The position numbers and the translations under genes were made by a program. This document shows, piece after piece, positions 1-9,282 of a stretch of 64,000 bases of DNA (the first letter of the stretch is position 1; every line of letters starts with the position of its first letter). The stretch is from Cohnella cholangitidis (GTDB lineage Bacteria; Bacillota; Bacilli; Paenibacillales; Paenibacillaceae). The stretch lies in contig NZ_CP041969.1 in assembly GCF_014107495.1 (NCBI RefSeq), positions 868,001 through 932,000 of the forward strand, written 5' to 3'. The notes below the pieces were generated by a model. The model saw only the letters and a program-made list of their open reading frames with translations. It was not told where the DNA came from and made no database searches.

Positions 1-799
1 CCGGGGCGGATTCGCCCGTCCAGTACTCGAATGCGTAGGCGCCCTGGTAGATGAACATGCCCAAGCCGCCGTGCACGCGGCAGCCTAATTGCTCGGCTTG
101 CTCGAGAAAAGCCGTCTTAAGCGGATTGTAGATTAAATCGCTAGCGACGGATCCGGCCTTCAGCCAGGAAGGGTCGAAAGGAAGCTCGCCGATGTTAGGC
201 GACATGCCTACGGAAGTCGTGTTGATGACGACGTCGGCGGACGAACAAGCTTCGCGGAGGCTGCTCCACGGAATCGCCGAGATCCGATAGTCTGACGAGA
301 ACGAAGCGGCGAGTTCGGCGGCTTTCGTCTCCGTTCGATTCGCGATCAGGATCGCTGCCGGACGTTCTTGCGCCAGAGCCCATAGGATTCCCCTAGCGGC
401 TCCTCCGGCGCCTAACACGACGATCGTCTTGCCGCTCAAATTAGGCTCGGCTTCTTCTTTTAAGGAGCGAACGTATCCGATACCGTCCGTATTATAACCG
501 ATCAATCGACCGCCGTCGTTGACGATCGTATTGACCGCCCCCGCCGCCCGGGCACCCTCGCTTACTTCGTCGAGATAGGCCATGACTTCGACTTTATGCG
601 GTATCGTGACGTTCAATCCTCTGAATCCCAATCCGCGAACGCCGGCAATCGCCTGTTCAAGCTTATCCGGAGTCACATGAAATGCCGCGTAAGCTCCGTT
701 AATGCCCTTTTCGCGGAATGCCCGATTCAGCATGATCGGGGATTTCGAATGCCGGATGGGGTCGCCGATGACCCCGAACAATACGGTATGACTATCCAT
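1..799 (-). CDS. aroE: shikimate dehydrogenase (3' end beyond window)
   Basis: NADPH-dependent reduction of 3-dehydroshikimate to shikimate in the cytosolic aromatic amino acid pathway. Reading from ATG at 799 (preceded by GGAGAGG), the protein opens MDSHTVLFGVIGDPIRHSKS, which holds the shikimate-binding SxS segment, then NVTIPHK with the catalytic lysine, NTDGIGY, and the Rossmann motif VLGAGGAARG. Near the edge it has the family GGLGMFIYQGAYAFEYWTG segment, so only a few C-terminal residues are missing. It follows yqeH after 35 bases, the same order (yqeG-yqeH-aroE) as in Bacillus, so it is probably the third gene of that operon. Family assignment is certain; exact end is outside the window. 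Confidence 0.97.
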   Translation of the reverse strand, partial: MDSHTVLFGVIGDPIRHSKSPIMLNRAFREKGINGAYAAFHVTPDKLEQAIAGVRGLGFRGLNVTIPHKVEVMAYLDEVSEGARAAGAVNTIVNDGGRLIGYNTDGIGYVRSLKEEAEPNLSGKTIVVLGAGGAARGILWALAQERPAAILIANRTETKAAELAASFSSDYRISAIPWSSLREACSSADVVINTTSVGMSPNIGELPFDPSWLKAGSVASDLIYNPLKTAFLEQAEQLGCRVHGGLGMFIYQGAYAFEYWTGESAP

Positions 800-834
800 C
801 TTATTTTATCTCCTCTCCCACAAGAGGCTGTCGG

Positions 835-1953
835 TTACATCATGCTGTCCCGCAGCAAAACTTTAATTCCGCGCGGAGCGTGGACGTCTACCGTCGCTCC
901 GGTTTTGCCGTTCGCCTGAATCCAGCCCAATCCCGAAATAAAAATATCCTGATTCGAATTCGGCGGAATCCTCAAGCGATGCCGGGTCCATGCCGGGAAC
1001 GATTCAAGGTCTTCCGTGCTAGGAGGACTCAACATCACCCCGCGATGCTGCTCGTAAAGCTCGTCGGCCCGTTCCAGCTTCGTCCGGTGAACCGTCAAGC
1101 CCCCCGAGAGATTCACGGTGAACGATTGGCGTTCGCCTTCCAGGAAATCGAACCGGGCTAACGCTCCGATAAACAACGTCTGCTTCTCGTTTAACTGATA
1201 CGTTAGAGGCTTCAACGGTTTGTCCGGTAGAAGCGCCGCCAAATCCTTGCGCGGAACGATCTCCGACATCCGCCATGAATAGACGATTCCCGGCGTGTCG
1301 ATGATGCTCTTGCCGTCGTCGAGGGGAATGTGCACGGCATCGAGCGTCGTTCCGGGATATCGGGAAACGGTGAGCTCGCGCTTCAAATCGCTATAATCCG
1401 AAATCAAGCGGTTAATCAAAGTGCTTTTGCCTACGTTCGTCGCTCCGACCACGTACACGTCCCTGTCGTTCCGATAAGTATTGACCGCTTCAACGACGCG
1501 GTCGAAACCGATATTGCGGCGAGCGCTGCACAATACGACGTCGATGACCTTCAAGCCTTCCTCGCGGGCTTGTTTCTGAACCCAATTCCGCAATCGGTTC
1601 CAGTTCGTAACCGGCGGCAGCAAGTCGATCTTATTGACGACGAGAAGCACCGGGTTATTCCCGACGAAGCGCTGCAAGCTCGAAATTAAGCTGCCTTGAA
1701 AATCGAACAAATCCACGATGTGGACGACCAAACTATCCGTCGAGGCGATGCCTCCGAGCAATTTCAGAAACTCGTCCTGGTCTACCGTCACGGATGACGC
1801 TTCGTTATAATTTTTAATCCTAAAGCAACGTTGGCAGACTGCCTCTTCCTTCTCTATCGAGGAAGCGGGCACGAATCCCGGCTTCTTCTGGTCACCGCTC
1901 TGAAGCGGAATTCCGCAGCCTGCGCAACGAGGAGGCTTATGTTGGTCTAGCAT
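835..1953 (-). CDS. yqeH: ribosome biogenesis GTPase YqeH
   Basis: Circularly permuted GTPase needed for 30S subunit assembly. The 372-residue protein has an N-terminal zinc finger (C10, C13, C40, C43), then the G motifs in permuted order: NKID at 107-110 comes before the P loop GATNVGKST (170-178), followed by DTPG (219-222). This order is diagnostic for the YqeH/YlqF/RsgA class, and the zinc finger separates YqeH from the others. It starts 4 bases after the end of the yqeG reading frame, and aroE follows, so these are surely co-transcribed. Length and ends fit the family and nothing looks damaged. Confidence 0.97.
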   Translation of the reverse strand: MLDQHKPPRCAGCGIPLQSGDQKKPGFVPASSIEKEEAVCQRCFRIKNYNEASSVTVDQDEFLKLLGGIASTDSLVVHIVDLFDFQGSLISSLQRFVGNNPVLLVVNKIDLLPPVTNWNRLRNWVQKQAREEGLKVIDVVLCSARRNIGFDRVVEAVNTYRNDRDVYVVGATNVGKSTLINRLISDYSDLKRELTVSRYPGTTLDAVHIPLDDGKSIIDTPGIVYSWRMSEIVPRKDLAALLPDKPLKPLTYQLNEKQTLFIGALARFDFLEGERQSFTVNLSGGLTVHRTKLERADELYEQHRGVMLSPPSTEDLESFPAWTRHRLRIPPNSNQDIFISGLGWIQANGKTGATVDVHAPRGIKVLLRDSMM

Positions 1954-1957
1954 CCGT

Positions 1958-2481
1958 TTAGCGTCCTCCCTTATCTGGCCATAGCCCTTTTTTCCGTAGC
2001 CTTGCCAGCGCGATTTTCTCTATTCTTCGGTTGATTTGCGTCGCCCAGCCTTCTTCTCCCGGGGCAATCGGCGTAACCAGAATCGTATGTAATCCCGCGC
2101 GCCTTCCCCCTAATACGTCGGTAAGCATCTGATCGCCGACGACAACGGCATGTTCGGGATTTAGTCCCATCAAGCTCAGCGCGCGACGAAACGCGGCCCC
2201 TGCAGGCTTGCGCGCCGCCGGTATGAACGGAATGCCAAGAGGGTCGGCAAACTTGCCTACCCTGATTTTATTGTTATTGGAAAGGATGACAACCTGAAAA
2301 CCCCGCTCCTTGATCCGATCCAACCACTCGATCAATAAAGGGGTAGCAAGCGGGTTTTGGCGCTGACCAACGTATTGTCCAGATCGGTAATGATCCCGCG
2401 GACTCCTCGAGCCTTCAGTTCATCCAAATCGATATCAAATACGGTATTCACGATTTGATCGGGAAGCAGACGCTTGAACAT
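1958..2481 (-). pseudogene. yqeG: yqeG HAD phosphatase, broken by a one-base frameshift
   Basis: YqeG-type HAD-IIIA phosphatase, usually about 170 residues. The 5' part from ATG 2481 reads MFKRLLPDQIVNTVFDID and reaches GIITDLDNTLVSAK with the HAD nucleophile motif DLDNT, then runs into a stop at about 2337. The rest continues in another frame: LIEWLDRI..., VVILSNNN, ARKPAGAAF, VVVGDQMLTDVLGG. Adding one base to the TTTT run at 2355-2358 (AAAA on the coding strand) restores one frame through the gap with the expected family sequence (SAKNPLATPLLIEW). So the gene lacks one A. A sequencing error is more likely than real loss, because both halves are otherwise perfectly conserved. First gene of the yqeG-yqeH-aroE group. 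Confidence 0.9.
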
Positions 2482-2551
2482 CTTGATTATAAACTCCTGT
2501 CTGTTAACGGCTAATCTTCCTCAAAATATACCACACCGCTTCTGGGCTTGC

Positions 2552-2588
2552 AAAAAAACGGGAAAGCCCGGGCAACCCGAACCTTCCC
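2552..2588 (-). terminator. Rho-independent terminator after the transglutaminase gene
   Basis: On the minus strand a GGGAA...TTCCC stem with an inner CGGG-TTG-CCCG stem is followed by seven T (complement of A 2552-2558). It lies 34 bases past the stop of the transglutaminase gene and separates that operon from yqeG. Confidence 0.8.
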
Positions 2589-2621
2589 ATAATCGCTTAA
2601 CTCGCGCCCTCTTTTAACCCG

Positions 2622-4844
2622 TTATAACGCTTTTCGGATTTTGGCAGCCGCCTCGGTAAAATCATGCAGCAGCTGGCTATTGCCGCTGTCATGCCCGTAC
2701 CGGGCCTTCTCGAACGTCGTTAAAGCTCCTTCGAACTCGTTGCGCAGCGAGGAAAACTTATTCCCCCAACGGTCGAACGTTTCCCGAATGGTCTCGTGCG
2801 ATTCCCTGCGCAACCCCTGGCGCTGCAGGAACGACAACAGCCTCTCCATTTCGCGAACGACTCTCTGATTAGGCGTATTCCCTTTATGGCGAATTCGGTT
2901 CCACAGCCTTCTGGCATTATTGCTCCGGTAGCCGAAGATCACTAAGATCACAATGACGAGAACGACGACGATCGCGCCGACCGGAACGACCCAATCTTTG
3001 TTGTTGTCCGCGGCTCCTTCTTCGACCGGCGTTCCGTTTGCGGCCGTATCCACGTTAGGCTGCAGCGCTTCGCCTTCCGGCAAAGGCTGCGGAATGCTGA
3101 ATCCGGAAGTCGGTTCGAACGGAATCCAGCCGTATCCTTCGAAGTATACTTCCGCCCATGAATGCGCATCGGCATTCCGTACGGTGTAAGTACCCGCTCC
3201 AGTCGGATCGGGAATTTCCGAAGGACCTCCGAATCGAGCCCGTTCAATCGCAGCCGGATCGAATCCGGTGGAATACCCTTTCACCCATCTCGTCGGCAAG
3301 CCGATAGACCTCGCCATGACTACGAACGCCGTCGAGAAGTAATCGCAATACCCTTCTTGGACTTCGAATAGGAACGCATCCACGAAATCCCCGTTAGCCC
3401 GATTCGTTCGACGGGTCAAATCGGGAGTGTTCGTGTAAGGAAAAGTTTCTTTCAAATATTGCTCGAGCTTCTTCGCGCGGTCGTAATCGTTCGTCAGGCC
3501 GCTTGTTTGCTGCTCGGCCAACTCGCGTACGCGTGCAGGCAAGCTGTCGGGCAGTTGTAAGTACGGCTGCAGCAACAGCTTACCCTCTGACGGAGGCGCG
3601 GCTTCGCGCAATGCCTTCTCGTCGAGAACGGCGACTTGGGAGACGACCGAATACGACTCGACCCGGGCAGGTTTGTTCCATCTTAACTCCCATTCTTCCG
3701 GACTCCATCTCAAGCCGGTGTTGCTATCGCTCTTAAGCTCGGTGACCGCCGAAGCGGGACCCGCCGAGAACAGCACGGATTGCTTGCCTTTGCGTTCAAT
3801 CTTGACCGTCTGAACGACTTCGATCGTCTCGGTTCCTTCGGCTCTCGGCGGCACAAGCTCCAGATCGGGCGTTTCCTTGCCGATCGGCGACGGAACCGTT
3901 TGTTGGTTTTTGCTGTCCGCCCAGCCTTTACCGGTATAGACCATTTTCGTCTCGCCTCGCCAGTAGCTGCGCTGAGACGTCGTGACCGTCATCACCGGCG
4001 AATAGTCGAATTGAAAACCGCCGCCGATATTTCGGTCGTCCCTGCTGTATCCCGACAGCGAGGAGCCTTTGTTGCCAGAAGAACTAACCTTCTGAATGCC
4101 GCCTTCTCCAGCGAAGGTCGGGACTTCCCGGCCTTGGGCTTCCGTCCATATCGTATAGGGATCCTCGAGAATGACGGGAGCCCGCGGCATGAGAATACCC
4201 GCCAGAAGGACGAGCACGATGATGATGATGGCCGGGAATGCAATATCGAGCGGCCTTTCAGCCAACGCTTCCCAGCTGTCCGGATGTCGCACCTGAAGCT
4301 GTCTTAGATGAAGAATGACGAGCCAGGCCAGGCCGGCCGTAACGATCCACGCAATGTTATGCCATAACTCGAGAGGAAAAAACGAATCGACGGCGGCCAT
4401 GACGGCAATGGACAATACGATTACCGCGATAGCCCCCACGCGTCTCGAACCTATCCATGACATCACGTGAACGACTGCTACTATCCCAATCGCCAATTCG
4501 ATGAACGGATGAAACTGCTCCGCGTGCGTGACTATGAATTGTTCGACGAGCCCCCAATTTTTCCAGCTTTCCGGCCACCCCTGCCACTGAATCGGGATTT
4601 TCATCAAAATCAGACCGATCGCGGTTACGCAAGAGACGGCGATACGAACCCCGATCAATCGGGACATCAACAGTTCCGCGACTGCCGTAACCGTCAATAC
4701 GCCGTAAATAATGAAATAGGTTTCTTCCCACCAATAATCGGAGAAACATTGGACCAGTTGCAGGACGACAACGATCGCCAGCAGCCTATGAAGCCGTTCC
4801 AACACTAACCGTCGCCAGAACTGATCGGATATCCGCAACCTCAT
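2622..4844 (-). CDS. membrane transglutaminase-like protein (TgpA/DUF3488 type)
   Basis: About 740 residues. An N-terminal block of several hydrophobic helices is followed by an extracellular transglutaminase-core domain with the Cys-His-Asp triad: EGYCDYFSTAFVVMARSIGLPTR, then DAHSWAEVYFEGYGW, then PFEPT. A further membrane helix (VVPVGAIVVVLVIVILVIFGY) and a cytoplasmic DUF4129-like tail (RRESHETIRETFDRWG) end the protein. ATG 4844 is chosen because AGGAGGGG sits just upstream and it overlaps the DUF58 stop as ATGA; an earlier in-frame start would run 30 codons into DUF58. Family members pair with MoxR and DUF58 proteins as here. The substrate is unknown; a role in peptide cross-linking or proteolysis at the cell surface is inference. 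Confidence 0.93.
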   Translation of the reverse strand: MRLRISDQFWRRLVLERLHRLLAIVVVLQLVQCFSDYWWEETYFIIYGVLTVTAVAELLMSRLIGVRIAVSCVTAIGLILMKIPIQWQGWPESWKNWGLVEQFIVTHAEQFHPFIELAIGIVAVVHVMSWIGSRRVGAIAVIVLSIAVMAAVDSFFPLELWHNIAWIVTAGLAWLVILHLRQLQVRHPDSWEALAERPLDIAFPAIIIIVLVLLAGILMPRAPVILEDPYTIWTEAQGREVPTFAGEGGIQKVSSSGNKGSSLSGYSRDDRNIGGGFQFDYSPVMTVTTSQRSYWRGETKMVYTGKGWADSKNQQTVPSPIGKETPDLELVPPRAEGTETIEVVQTVKIERKGKQSVLFSAGPASAVTELKSDSNTGLRWSPEEWELRWNKPARVESYSVVSQVAVLDEKALREAAPPSEGKLLLQPYLQLPDSLPARVRELAEQQTSGLTNDYDRAKKLEQYLKETFPYTNTPDLTRRTNRANGDFVDAFLFEVQEGYCDYFSTAFVVMARSIGLPTRWVKGYSTGFDPAAIERARFGGPSEIPDPTGAGTYTVRNADAHSWAEVYFEGYGWIPFEPTSGFSIPQPLPEGEALQPNVDTAANGTPVEEGAADNNKDWVVPVGAIVVVLVIVILVIFGYRSNNARRLWNRIRHKGNTPNQRVVREMERLLSFLQRQGLRRESHETIRETFDRWGNKFSSLRNEFEGALTTFEKARYGHDSGNSQLLHDFTEAAAKIRKAL

Positions 4845-6082
4845 GCGCTCACCCCTCCTAACGCTTGGGGCAATTTTTCCAATTGGGATACCGTGCAAAA
4901 TTCCCATTGCTTGGATTGGCACAATAATTGCCATTGATGGAGCTTCGATTTTTGATCCGATAAGGCATGCTTGTCTGAAATATGGATGAAGCTCGGCACC
5001 ATCCTCTTGCCCTCCAGCGCGCCCATAGCCTTCACGGTCTGTTCATCCGTCGACGATCCGATGATGACCACGTGAATTCCCGGTTCGTACCGTTCGGCTA
5101 CTTGGCAGAGCTGATCTCCGAGGGACTGCGTTCCATCCGCTTCGACATCGACCAAATGCTGCAAAACCTCATCCCTGGAAACGGGAGACCGGCCTTCGCC
5201 GAACCAATACGACGTCGCGCCGGATGAGACAAAGCCGATCGGCATCCCTTTGGCGATCGTTAATTCCAGCATCGACGCGGCAGCGGAGACGGCTAGCTCG
5301 AACTGCTCCGCTGCAGGATAAGACGAGGCTTTGCGATCCAGGACGAACACGACCCGGGGAAGAGCCTCCCGCTCGAATTCCTTCGATTTCCACTGTCCGG
5401 TTTTGGCGGTGGCATTCCAATGAATGCGGGATAGCCGGTCACCATGGATGTATTCCCGGACTCCGTCGATTTGCGTCGTCTCCCTCGCCCAGAGAGAATT
5501 GAACGTATGCTGGAATACGCCCCGTTGCGACTTGCGGAACAACTTCCAGTCTTTCAGCGCGATCGTCCTGGGGAGCACTTGAATGTGCAGCGGTTGCTCA
5601 AAAGAACCGCGGTGCTCGAATAAACCGAAAATATCCCTGGTCGAGCAATCCGTCTGATGAAACTCGTATCTTCCTCTTCTGAGGGGGGCCGTCTCGAACT
5701 GTACCTCGCCTCTGCGCTTATAATCCGGTACGAAAGACATTTCGTATAATTGCGATTCCCCGCCCGTAGAACGAACCAGCTTTTCTCTTACTATAATATA
5801 TGGCAAGGGCCAGAACCCGGGAATTTGCATCCGGAGCTTAACCTGCAGCCTCATTCCTGCGGTTAGTAACGCCGAATCGTTCTTTCCCGTTTCCGTTAAC
5901 CTAATCCCTTGCACGCCGCCGATGCCGCTCCAACGGCCAAGCATTAAATAGACGGCAAGCGCATTAAGGATCACGAACAGCATAAGAGAGGTTTTGCCGC
6001 CTTGGAACAGTAAATAACAAAATGCGGTGACGTATAGAATGGCGCTTAGCCACCAAGCTCGTGGGAAATGCAGCCGCGACAT
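4841..6082 (-). CDS. DUF58 domain protein
   Basis: A 413-residue protein with two hydrophobic N-terminal segments and the DUF58 signature DGVREYIHGDRLSRIHWNATAKTG in the middle (family pattern REY..GD..R.IHW..TA). The C-terminal part resembles a von Willebrand A-like fold (VVFVLDRK...). DUF58 proteins are usual partners of MoxR AAA+ ATPases and are thought to act with them in assembling or activating membrane or surface complexes. It lies between the MoxR gene (3 bases upstream) and the transglutaminase (4-base overlap), so the three are translationally coupled. The exact function is not known. Confidence 0.93.
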   Translation of the reverse strand: MSRLHFPRAWWLSAILYVTAFCYLLFQGGKTSLMLFVILNALAVYLMLGRWSGIGGVQGIRLTETGKNDSALLTAGMRLQVKLRMQIPGFWPLPYIIVREKLVRSTGGESQLYEMSFVPDYKRRGEVQFETAPLRRGRYEFHQTDCSTRDIFGLFEHRGSFEQPLHIQVLPRTIALKDWKLFRKSQRGVFQHTFNSLWARETTQIDGVREYIHGDRLSRIHWNATAKTGQWKSKEFEREALPRVVFVLDRKASSYPAAEQFELAVSAAASMLELTIAKGMPIGFVSSGATSYWFGEGRSPVSRDEVLQHLVDVEADGTQSLGDQLCQVAERYEPGIHVVIIGSSTDEQTVKAMGALEGKRMVPSFIHISDKHALSDQKSKLHQWQLLCQSKQWEFCTVSQLEKLPQALGGVSA

Positions 6083-6084
6083 GA

Positions 6085-7038
6085 TTATCGCTCCATCCCT
6101 ACGGGCACCGGCAATAGACGCAGAACGTCCTGCAGCACTTGCACGCTAGTAACTCCCTGCATCCGGGCTTCGGAGCGCAAATGCAGCCTGTGGCTGAGTA
6201 CTAGCGGAGCCATGGCCTTTACGTCATCCGGCAAAACGAATGCGCGATGGTTCAAGAATGCATAGGCTTTGGCCGCGGAAGCGAGCGCAACGGCGGCCCG
6301 AGGGCTTGCGCCGAGCAGTACTCCCGAATGCTGGCGCGTGCCGCGGATTAACGCAATCAGGTAATCCGCCACGGTCGTTTCGAGATGGGTACCTTCCGCC
6401 AGCTTCTGCATCTGCGAGATGTCGTCTACCGTTGCGACCGCCTGTAGCGACTCGGCCGCGCGGCTCGCGCCAGGTTCGAGAATAAGGCGTTTCTCGGAAA
6501 CCTCATCCGGATAACCTAGCTTGATCTTCATCAAAAACCGGTCCAGCTGCGCTTCCGGCAAATTATAAGTTCCTTCGAATTCGATCGGGTTTTGAGTAGC
6601 GAATAACATAAAAGGATGCGGAAGATTGTAAGTCTCGCCGTCGACGGAAACTCTCCGCTCCTCCATCGCTTCCAGCAGGGCGGACTGCGTCTTCGTCGTT
6701 GCCCTATTGATTTCGTCGGCGAGCAACAAGTTGGCCATTACCGGACCCGGCCTGAACACGAACTGCTCCAGCTTCGGATGATAGATCGATACCCCGGTAA
6801 TATCGGTAGGCAATAAATCCGGGTTACATTGAATGCGATGGAACACGCCTCCGATCGATAAGGCGAGCGCCTTAACCATCTGGGTTTTTCCGGTTCCCGG
6901 CACGTCTTCGATGAGCACATGTCCGCCTGCAAGCAATGCCGTAAGCATGTAAGCGATTTCCTCTTTCTTGCCGTAAATACATGATTCCATATTTCGTCTG
7001 ATTTGATCTAATAGTTGCATCGCCGCATGATGGTCCAT
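6085..7038 (-). CDS. MoxR family AAA+ ATPase
   Basis: A 317-residue AAA+ ATPase. Walker A is GGHVLIEDVPGTGKTQMVKAL, Walker B LLLADEINRA, and sensor 1 LFATQNP, all typical MoxR sequences. MoxR proteins work as chaperone-like ATPases with VWA or DUF58 partners; here the DUF58 gene follows directly. ATG 7038 has GGAGG upstream. The start of the operon is supported by the promoter at 7093-7122. Confidence 0.95.
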   Translation of the reverse strand: MDHHAAMQLLDQIRRNMESCIYGKKEEIAYMLTALLAGGHVLIEDVPGTGKTQMVKALALSIGGVFHRIQCNPDLLPTDITGVSIYHPKLEQFVFRPGPVMANLLLADEINRATTKTQSALLEAMEERRVSVDGETYNLPHPFMLFATQNPIEFEGTYNLPEAQLDRFLMKIKLGYPDEVSEKRLILEPGASRAAESLQAVATVDDISQMQKLAEGTHLETTVADYLIALIRGTRQHSGVLLGASPRAAVALASAAKAYAFLNHRAFVLPDDVKAMAPLVLSHRLHLRSEARMQGVTSVQVLQDVLRLLPVPVGMER

Positions 7039-7092
7039 TTCTCTGTTCCTCCTATGGAATCTACATTGATGATGTTATATAGTCCCCTACAT

Positions 7093-7122
7093 ATTATACC
7101 GGAATTTGGATGCGATCGTAAA
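7093..7122 (-). promoter_or_regulatory. SigA promoter of the moxR-DUF58-transglutaminase operon
   Basis: Minus strand: TTTACG (7122-7117), 18-base spacer, TATAAT (7098-7093), about 50 bases before the moxR ATG. No other promoter of this quality lies between moxR and spoVAE. Confidence 0.75.
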
Positions 7123-7148
7123 TTTTAGTTTCTTCCAAAAAACAATAG

Positions 7149-7179
7149 AAAAACAGCCAATCCCGATCGGGCTTGGCTG
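7149..7179 (-). terminator. Rho-independent terminator of the spoVA operon
   Basis: CAGCCAA and TTGGCTG arms with an inner CCCGATCGGG palindrome, followed on the minus strand by TTTTTC. It lies 34 bases after the spoVAE stop. Confidence 0.9.
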
Positions 7180-7212
7180 CGAGGATCAATTATTCTTTAT
7201 AGAAATTAACGG

Positions 7213-7566
7213 TTAACCTTTCGGTTTGACGACCAACGCGGCTAGAAAAGAGAACACGATCGCCGCGGACACGCCAGCGCTCGTCACGCTGAATATGCCC
7301 GTAATGACGCCGATCCATCCTACTTCTTGGAGCTCGGTCAACGCCCCGTGAACCAAGGCGTTGCCGAAGCTCGTAATCGGAACGGTGGCTCCGGCTCCCG
7401 CGAAATCTACCAAAGGATCGTACCAACCGACCGCGTCCATCACCGCACCCGTTACGACCAATAACGACATCGTGTGCGCCGGCGTGAGTTTTACCACGTC
7501 GAATAACAATTGACCGACGACGCATATCGCGCCGCCGACTACAAAAGCCCATACATAAGCCATCAT
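7213..7566 (-). CDS. spoVAE: stage V sporulation protein AE (SpoVAEb type)
   Basis: A 116-117 residue membrane protein with about four hydrophobic segments, part of the SpoVA channel that moves Ca-dipicolinic acid into the forming spore and releases it at germination. The sequence VGQLLFDVVKLTPAHTMSLLVV and GAGATVPITSFGNALVHGA match the SpoVAEb family. It starts with two ATGs overlapping the spoVAD stop, so translation is coupled; the second (7563) is as likely as the first. Last gene of spoVAC-AD-AE. Only these three spoVA genes are present, the minimal set common in clostridia and paenibacilli (SpoVAA and SpoVAB absent here). Confidence 0.95.
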   Translation of the reverse strand: MMAYVWAFVVGGAICVVGQLLFDVVKLTPAHTMSLLVVTGAVMDAVGWYDPLVDFAGAGATVPITSFGNALVHGALTELQEVGWIGVITGIFSVTSAGVSAAIVFSFLAALVVKPKG

Positions 7567-8603
7567 GGCGCGGCATCTCCTTGTTTCTCGGAATTAGAGG
7601 CTTCAATCGCGACCGCATGCGCTACGCAAGGTATGGTCTCCCCCTGCTGATACGACAGCGGACTCAGCAGAGCTCCCGTCGCCACGACGAGAATTCGGCG
7701 CAACTCTCCTTTGTGGATTCGTTTGAGGAGATGTCCGTAAGTGACGACGGCGGAACAAGCGCATCCGCTGCCCCCTGCCTGCACCTTCTGATTCTCCACG
7801 TCGTAGATCATCAGCCCGCAATCCAGAAACTTCGTCTGATCCATCTGCACGCCGTTTCTGCGCAGCATTTCGCTGGCGATCGGATGACCGACTCCCGCTA
7901 GGTCCCCGGTAACGATCAGATCGTAATACCCCGGTTCTCGGCCGGTATCCTGGAGATGCCCTTGGATCGTATCGACCGCGGCGGGCGCCATGGCGGCCCC
8001 CATATTAAACGGATCTTTAATACCCAAATCCATGATTTTGCCTATCGTGGCCGCCGTGATGACCGGTCCTTGCCCTTCGCGCGCGACGATGGAAGTACCC
8101 GCTCCGGTCACCGTATATTGCGCCGTCGGAGGTTTCTGGGAACCGTACTCCGTCGGATAGCGGAATTGCTTCTCCGCCGTGCAATTGTGGCTGCAAGTAC
8201 CCGCCATAACGTATTCTCCCGCGCCCGAAGACACGATTAAGGAAGCTATCGCCAGCGATTCCATCGAGGTAGAACAAGCGCCGAAAACGCCGATGTAGGG
8301 GGCGCCTAACGTACGGGCCGCAAACGAATTACTAATGATCTGGTTCATCAAATCTCCGCCGACGAAGAAATTCAGCTTATCCTTCGATAACTTGGCATGT
8401 TGCAGTGCGATATCCGACGCTTGCTCCAGCAACGCCCTCTCGGACTTTTCCCAGCTTGGCTGGCCGATTTCCAAGTCCGGATGAACCAGATCGAACTCGG
8501 AAGCGAGCGGTCCCTGTCCTTCATCAGGGCCGACGACCGTTCCGGTAGCGATAATGACCGGCGGCTTGGGATACACCCACGTGCGTTTACCCTGAAGTAT
8601 CAT
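7563..8603 (-). CDS. spoVAD: stage V sporulation protein AD
   Basis: A 346-residue soluble protein with the thiolase/ketosynthase-like fold of SpoVAD, which in Bacillus binds dipicolinic acid and sits on the inner spore membrane with the SpoVA channel. Typical segments are GKRTWVYPKPPVIIATGTVVGPDEGQGPL at the N terminus, GVFGACSTSMESLAIASL with the cysteine corresponding to the thiolase position, and the GGSGCACSAVVTYGHLL block near the C terminus. Its start overlaps the end of spoVAC by 17 bases, and its end overlaps spoVAE. Expected to be expressed in the forespore from the spoVAC promoter. Confidence 0.97.
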   Translation of the reverse strand: MILQGKRTWVYPKPPVIIATGTVVGPDEGQGPLASEFDLVHPDLEIGQPSWEKSERALLEQASDIALQHAKLSKDKLNFFVGGDLMNQIISNSFAARTLGAPYIGVFGACSTSMESLAIASLIVSSGAGEYVMAGTCSHNCTAEKQFRYPTEYGSQKPPTAQYTVTGAGTSIVAREGQGPVITAATIGKIMDLGIKDPFNMGAAMAPAAVDTIQGHLQDTGREPGYYDLIVTGDLAGVGHPIASEMLRRNGVQMDQTKFLDCGLMIYDVENQKVQAGGSGCACSAVVTYGHLLKRIHKGELRRILVVATGALLSPLSYQQGETIPCVAHAVAIEASNSEKQGDAAP

Positions 8604-9099
8604 GCCATGCCCCTATTCCGAATATCCAGTAGACTATGCCGACGATGAAGGATGCCACGACTCCGAATACGATGACGGAGCCCGCCAGCTTGAACATATT
8701 CGCTCCGACTCCAAGCACCAATCCTTCGCTGCGATGCTCGATCGCCGCGGAACACATGGAGTTAGCGAACCCCGTTACCGGGACCGCGCTGCCGGCGCCC
8801 GCCCATTGCGCGATCTTGTCATAGACGCCAAGGCTCGTAAGAATAACGGACAACAGGATCATGACCGCGACGGTCGGGTTGCTGGCGTCTTTCGAGGACA
8901 TATTGAACGCCGCCACGAAAAACTCCGTGACCCCTTGGCCGATCGCGCAGATGACCCCTCCCGCCAAAAAAGCCCTCAAGCAATTCGTCCATACGGACCG
9001 GGAAGGCTCCCTCGCTTTGGCGAAAGCTTGGTACTCTTTGGACGACATGGATACCGGCTTATACCCGCGATTTCCTCGCCCAGCGCTTTTTACAGCCAC
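8587..9099 (-). CDS. spoVAC: stage V sporulation protein AC
   Basis: A 170-residue integral membrane protein, first gene of the spoVA operon and in Bacillus a mechanosensitive part of the dipicolinic acid channel. Family sequences include FLAGGVICAIGQGVTEF, NPTVAVMILLSVILTSLGVYDKIAQWAGAGSAVPVTGFANSM and SEGLVLGVGANMFKLAGSVIVFG. The start is GTG 9099: it has GGAGGTGG 8-12 bases upstream, and upstream in-frame codons would overlap the divergent sigK promoter region. No convincing SigG promoter was found upstream, only weak matches. Confidence 0.95.
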   Translation of the reverse strand: MAVKSAGRGNRGYKPVSMSSKEYQAFAKAREPSRSVWTNCLRAFLAGGVICAIGQGVTEFFVAAFNMSSKDASNPTVAVMILLSVILTSLGVYDKIAQWAGAGSAVPVTGFANSMCSAAIEHRSEGLVLGVGANMFKLAGSVIVFGVVASFIVGIVYWIFGIGAWHDTSG

Positions 9100-9222
9100 A
9101 GAAACCACCTCCATCGGAAATAACATCAAGCTCATCGCCTTCATTATTTCCCACAGTGGCATCTTGTCATTCGGCCAAATTACTTTAATGCTTTGGAACA
9201 GGCACGGATAGGCGTAAACCCA

Positions 9223-9230
9223 CATACAAT
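9223..9230 (+). promoter_or_regulatory. candidate SigE -10 element (CATACAAT) of sigK
   Basis: CATACAAT is an exact match to the consensus -10 box of mother-cell SigE promoters, which transcribe sigK in Bacillus. It lies 53 bases before the sigK GTG. The -35 is weak (an ATA only about 12 bases upstream), so this is a candidate only. Confidence 0.45.
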
Positions 9231-9282
9231 GGTAATGCTCCTTTTCCGCAACCCGATCCCCACTTTCGGAGGTGGCCTTCCC

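Noticed and set aside
4844..4934. Upstream start for the transglutaminase protein
   Set aside because: It would overlap the DUF58 gene by 30 codons; ATG 4844 has a strong ribosome site and an ATGA overlap.
9100..9193. SigG promoter for spoVAC
   Set aside because: Only partial matches such as GCATTA with no suitable CAT..TA -10 at the right distance, so not listed.
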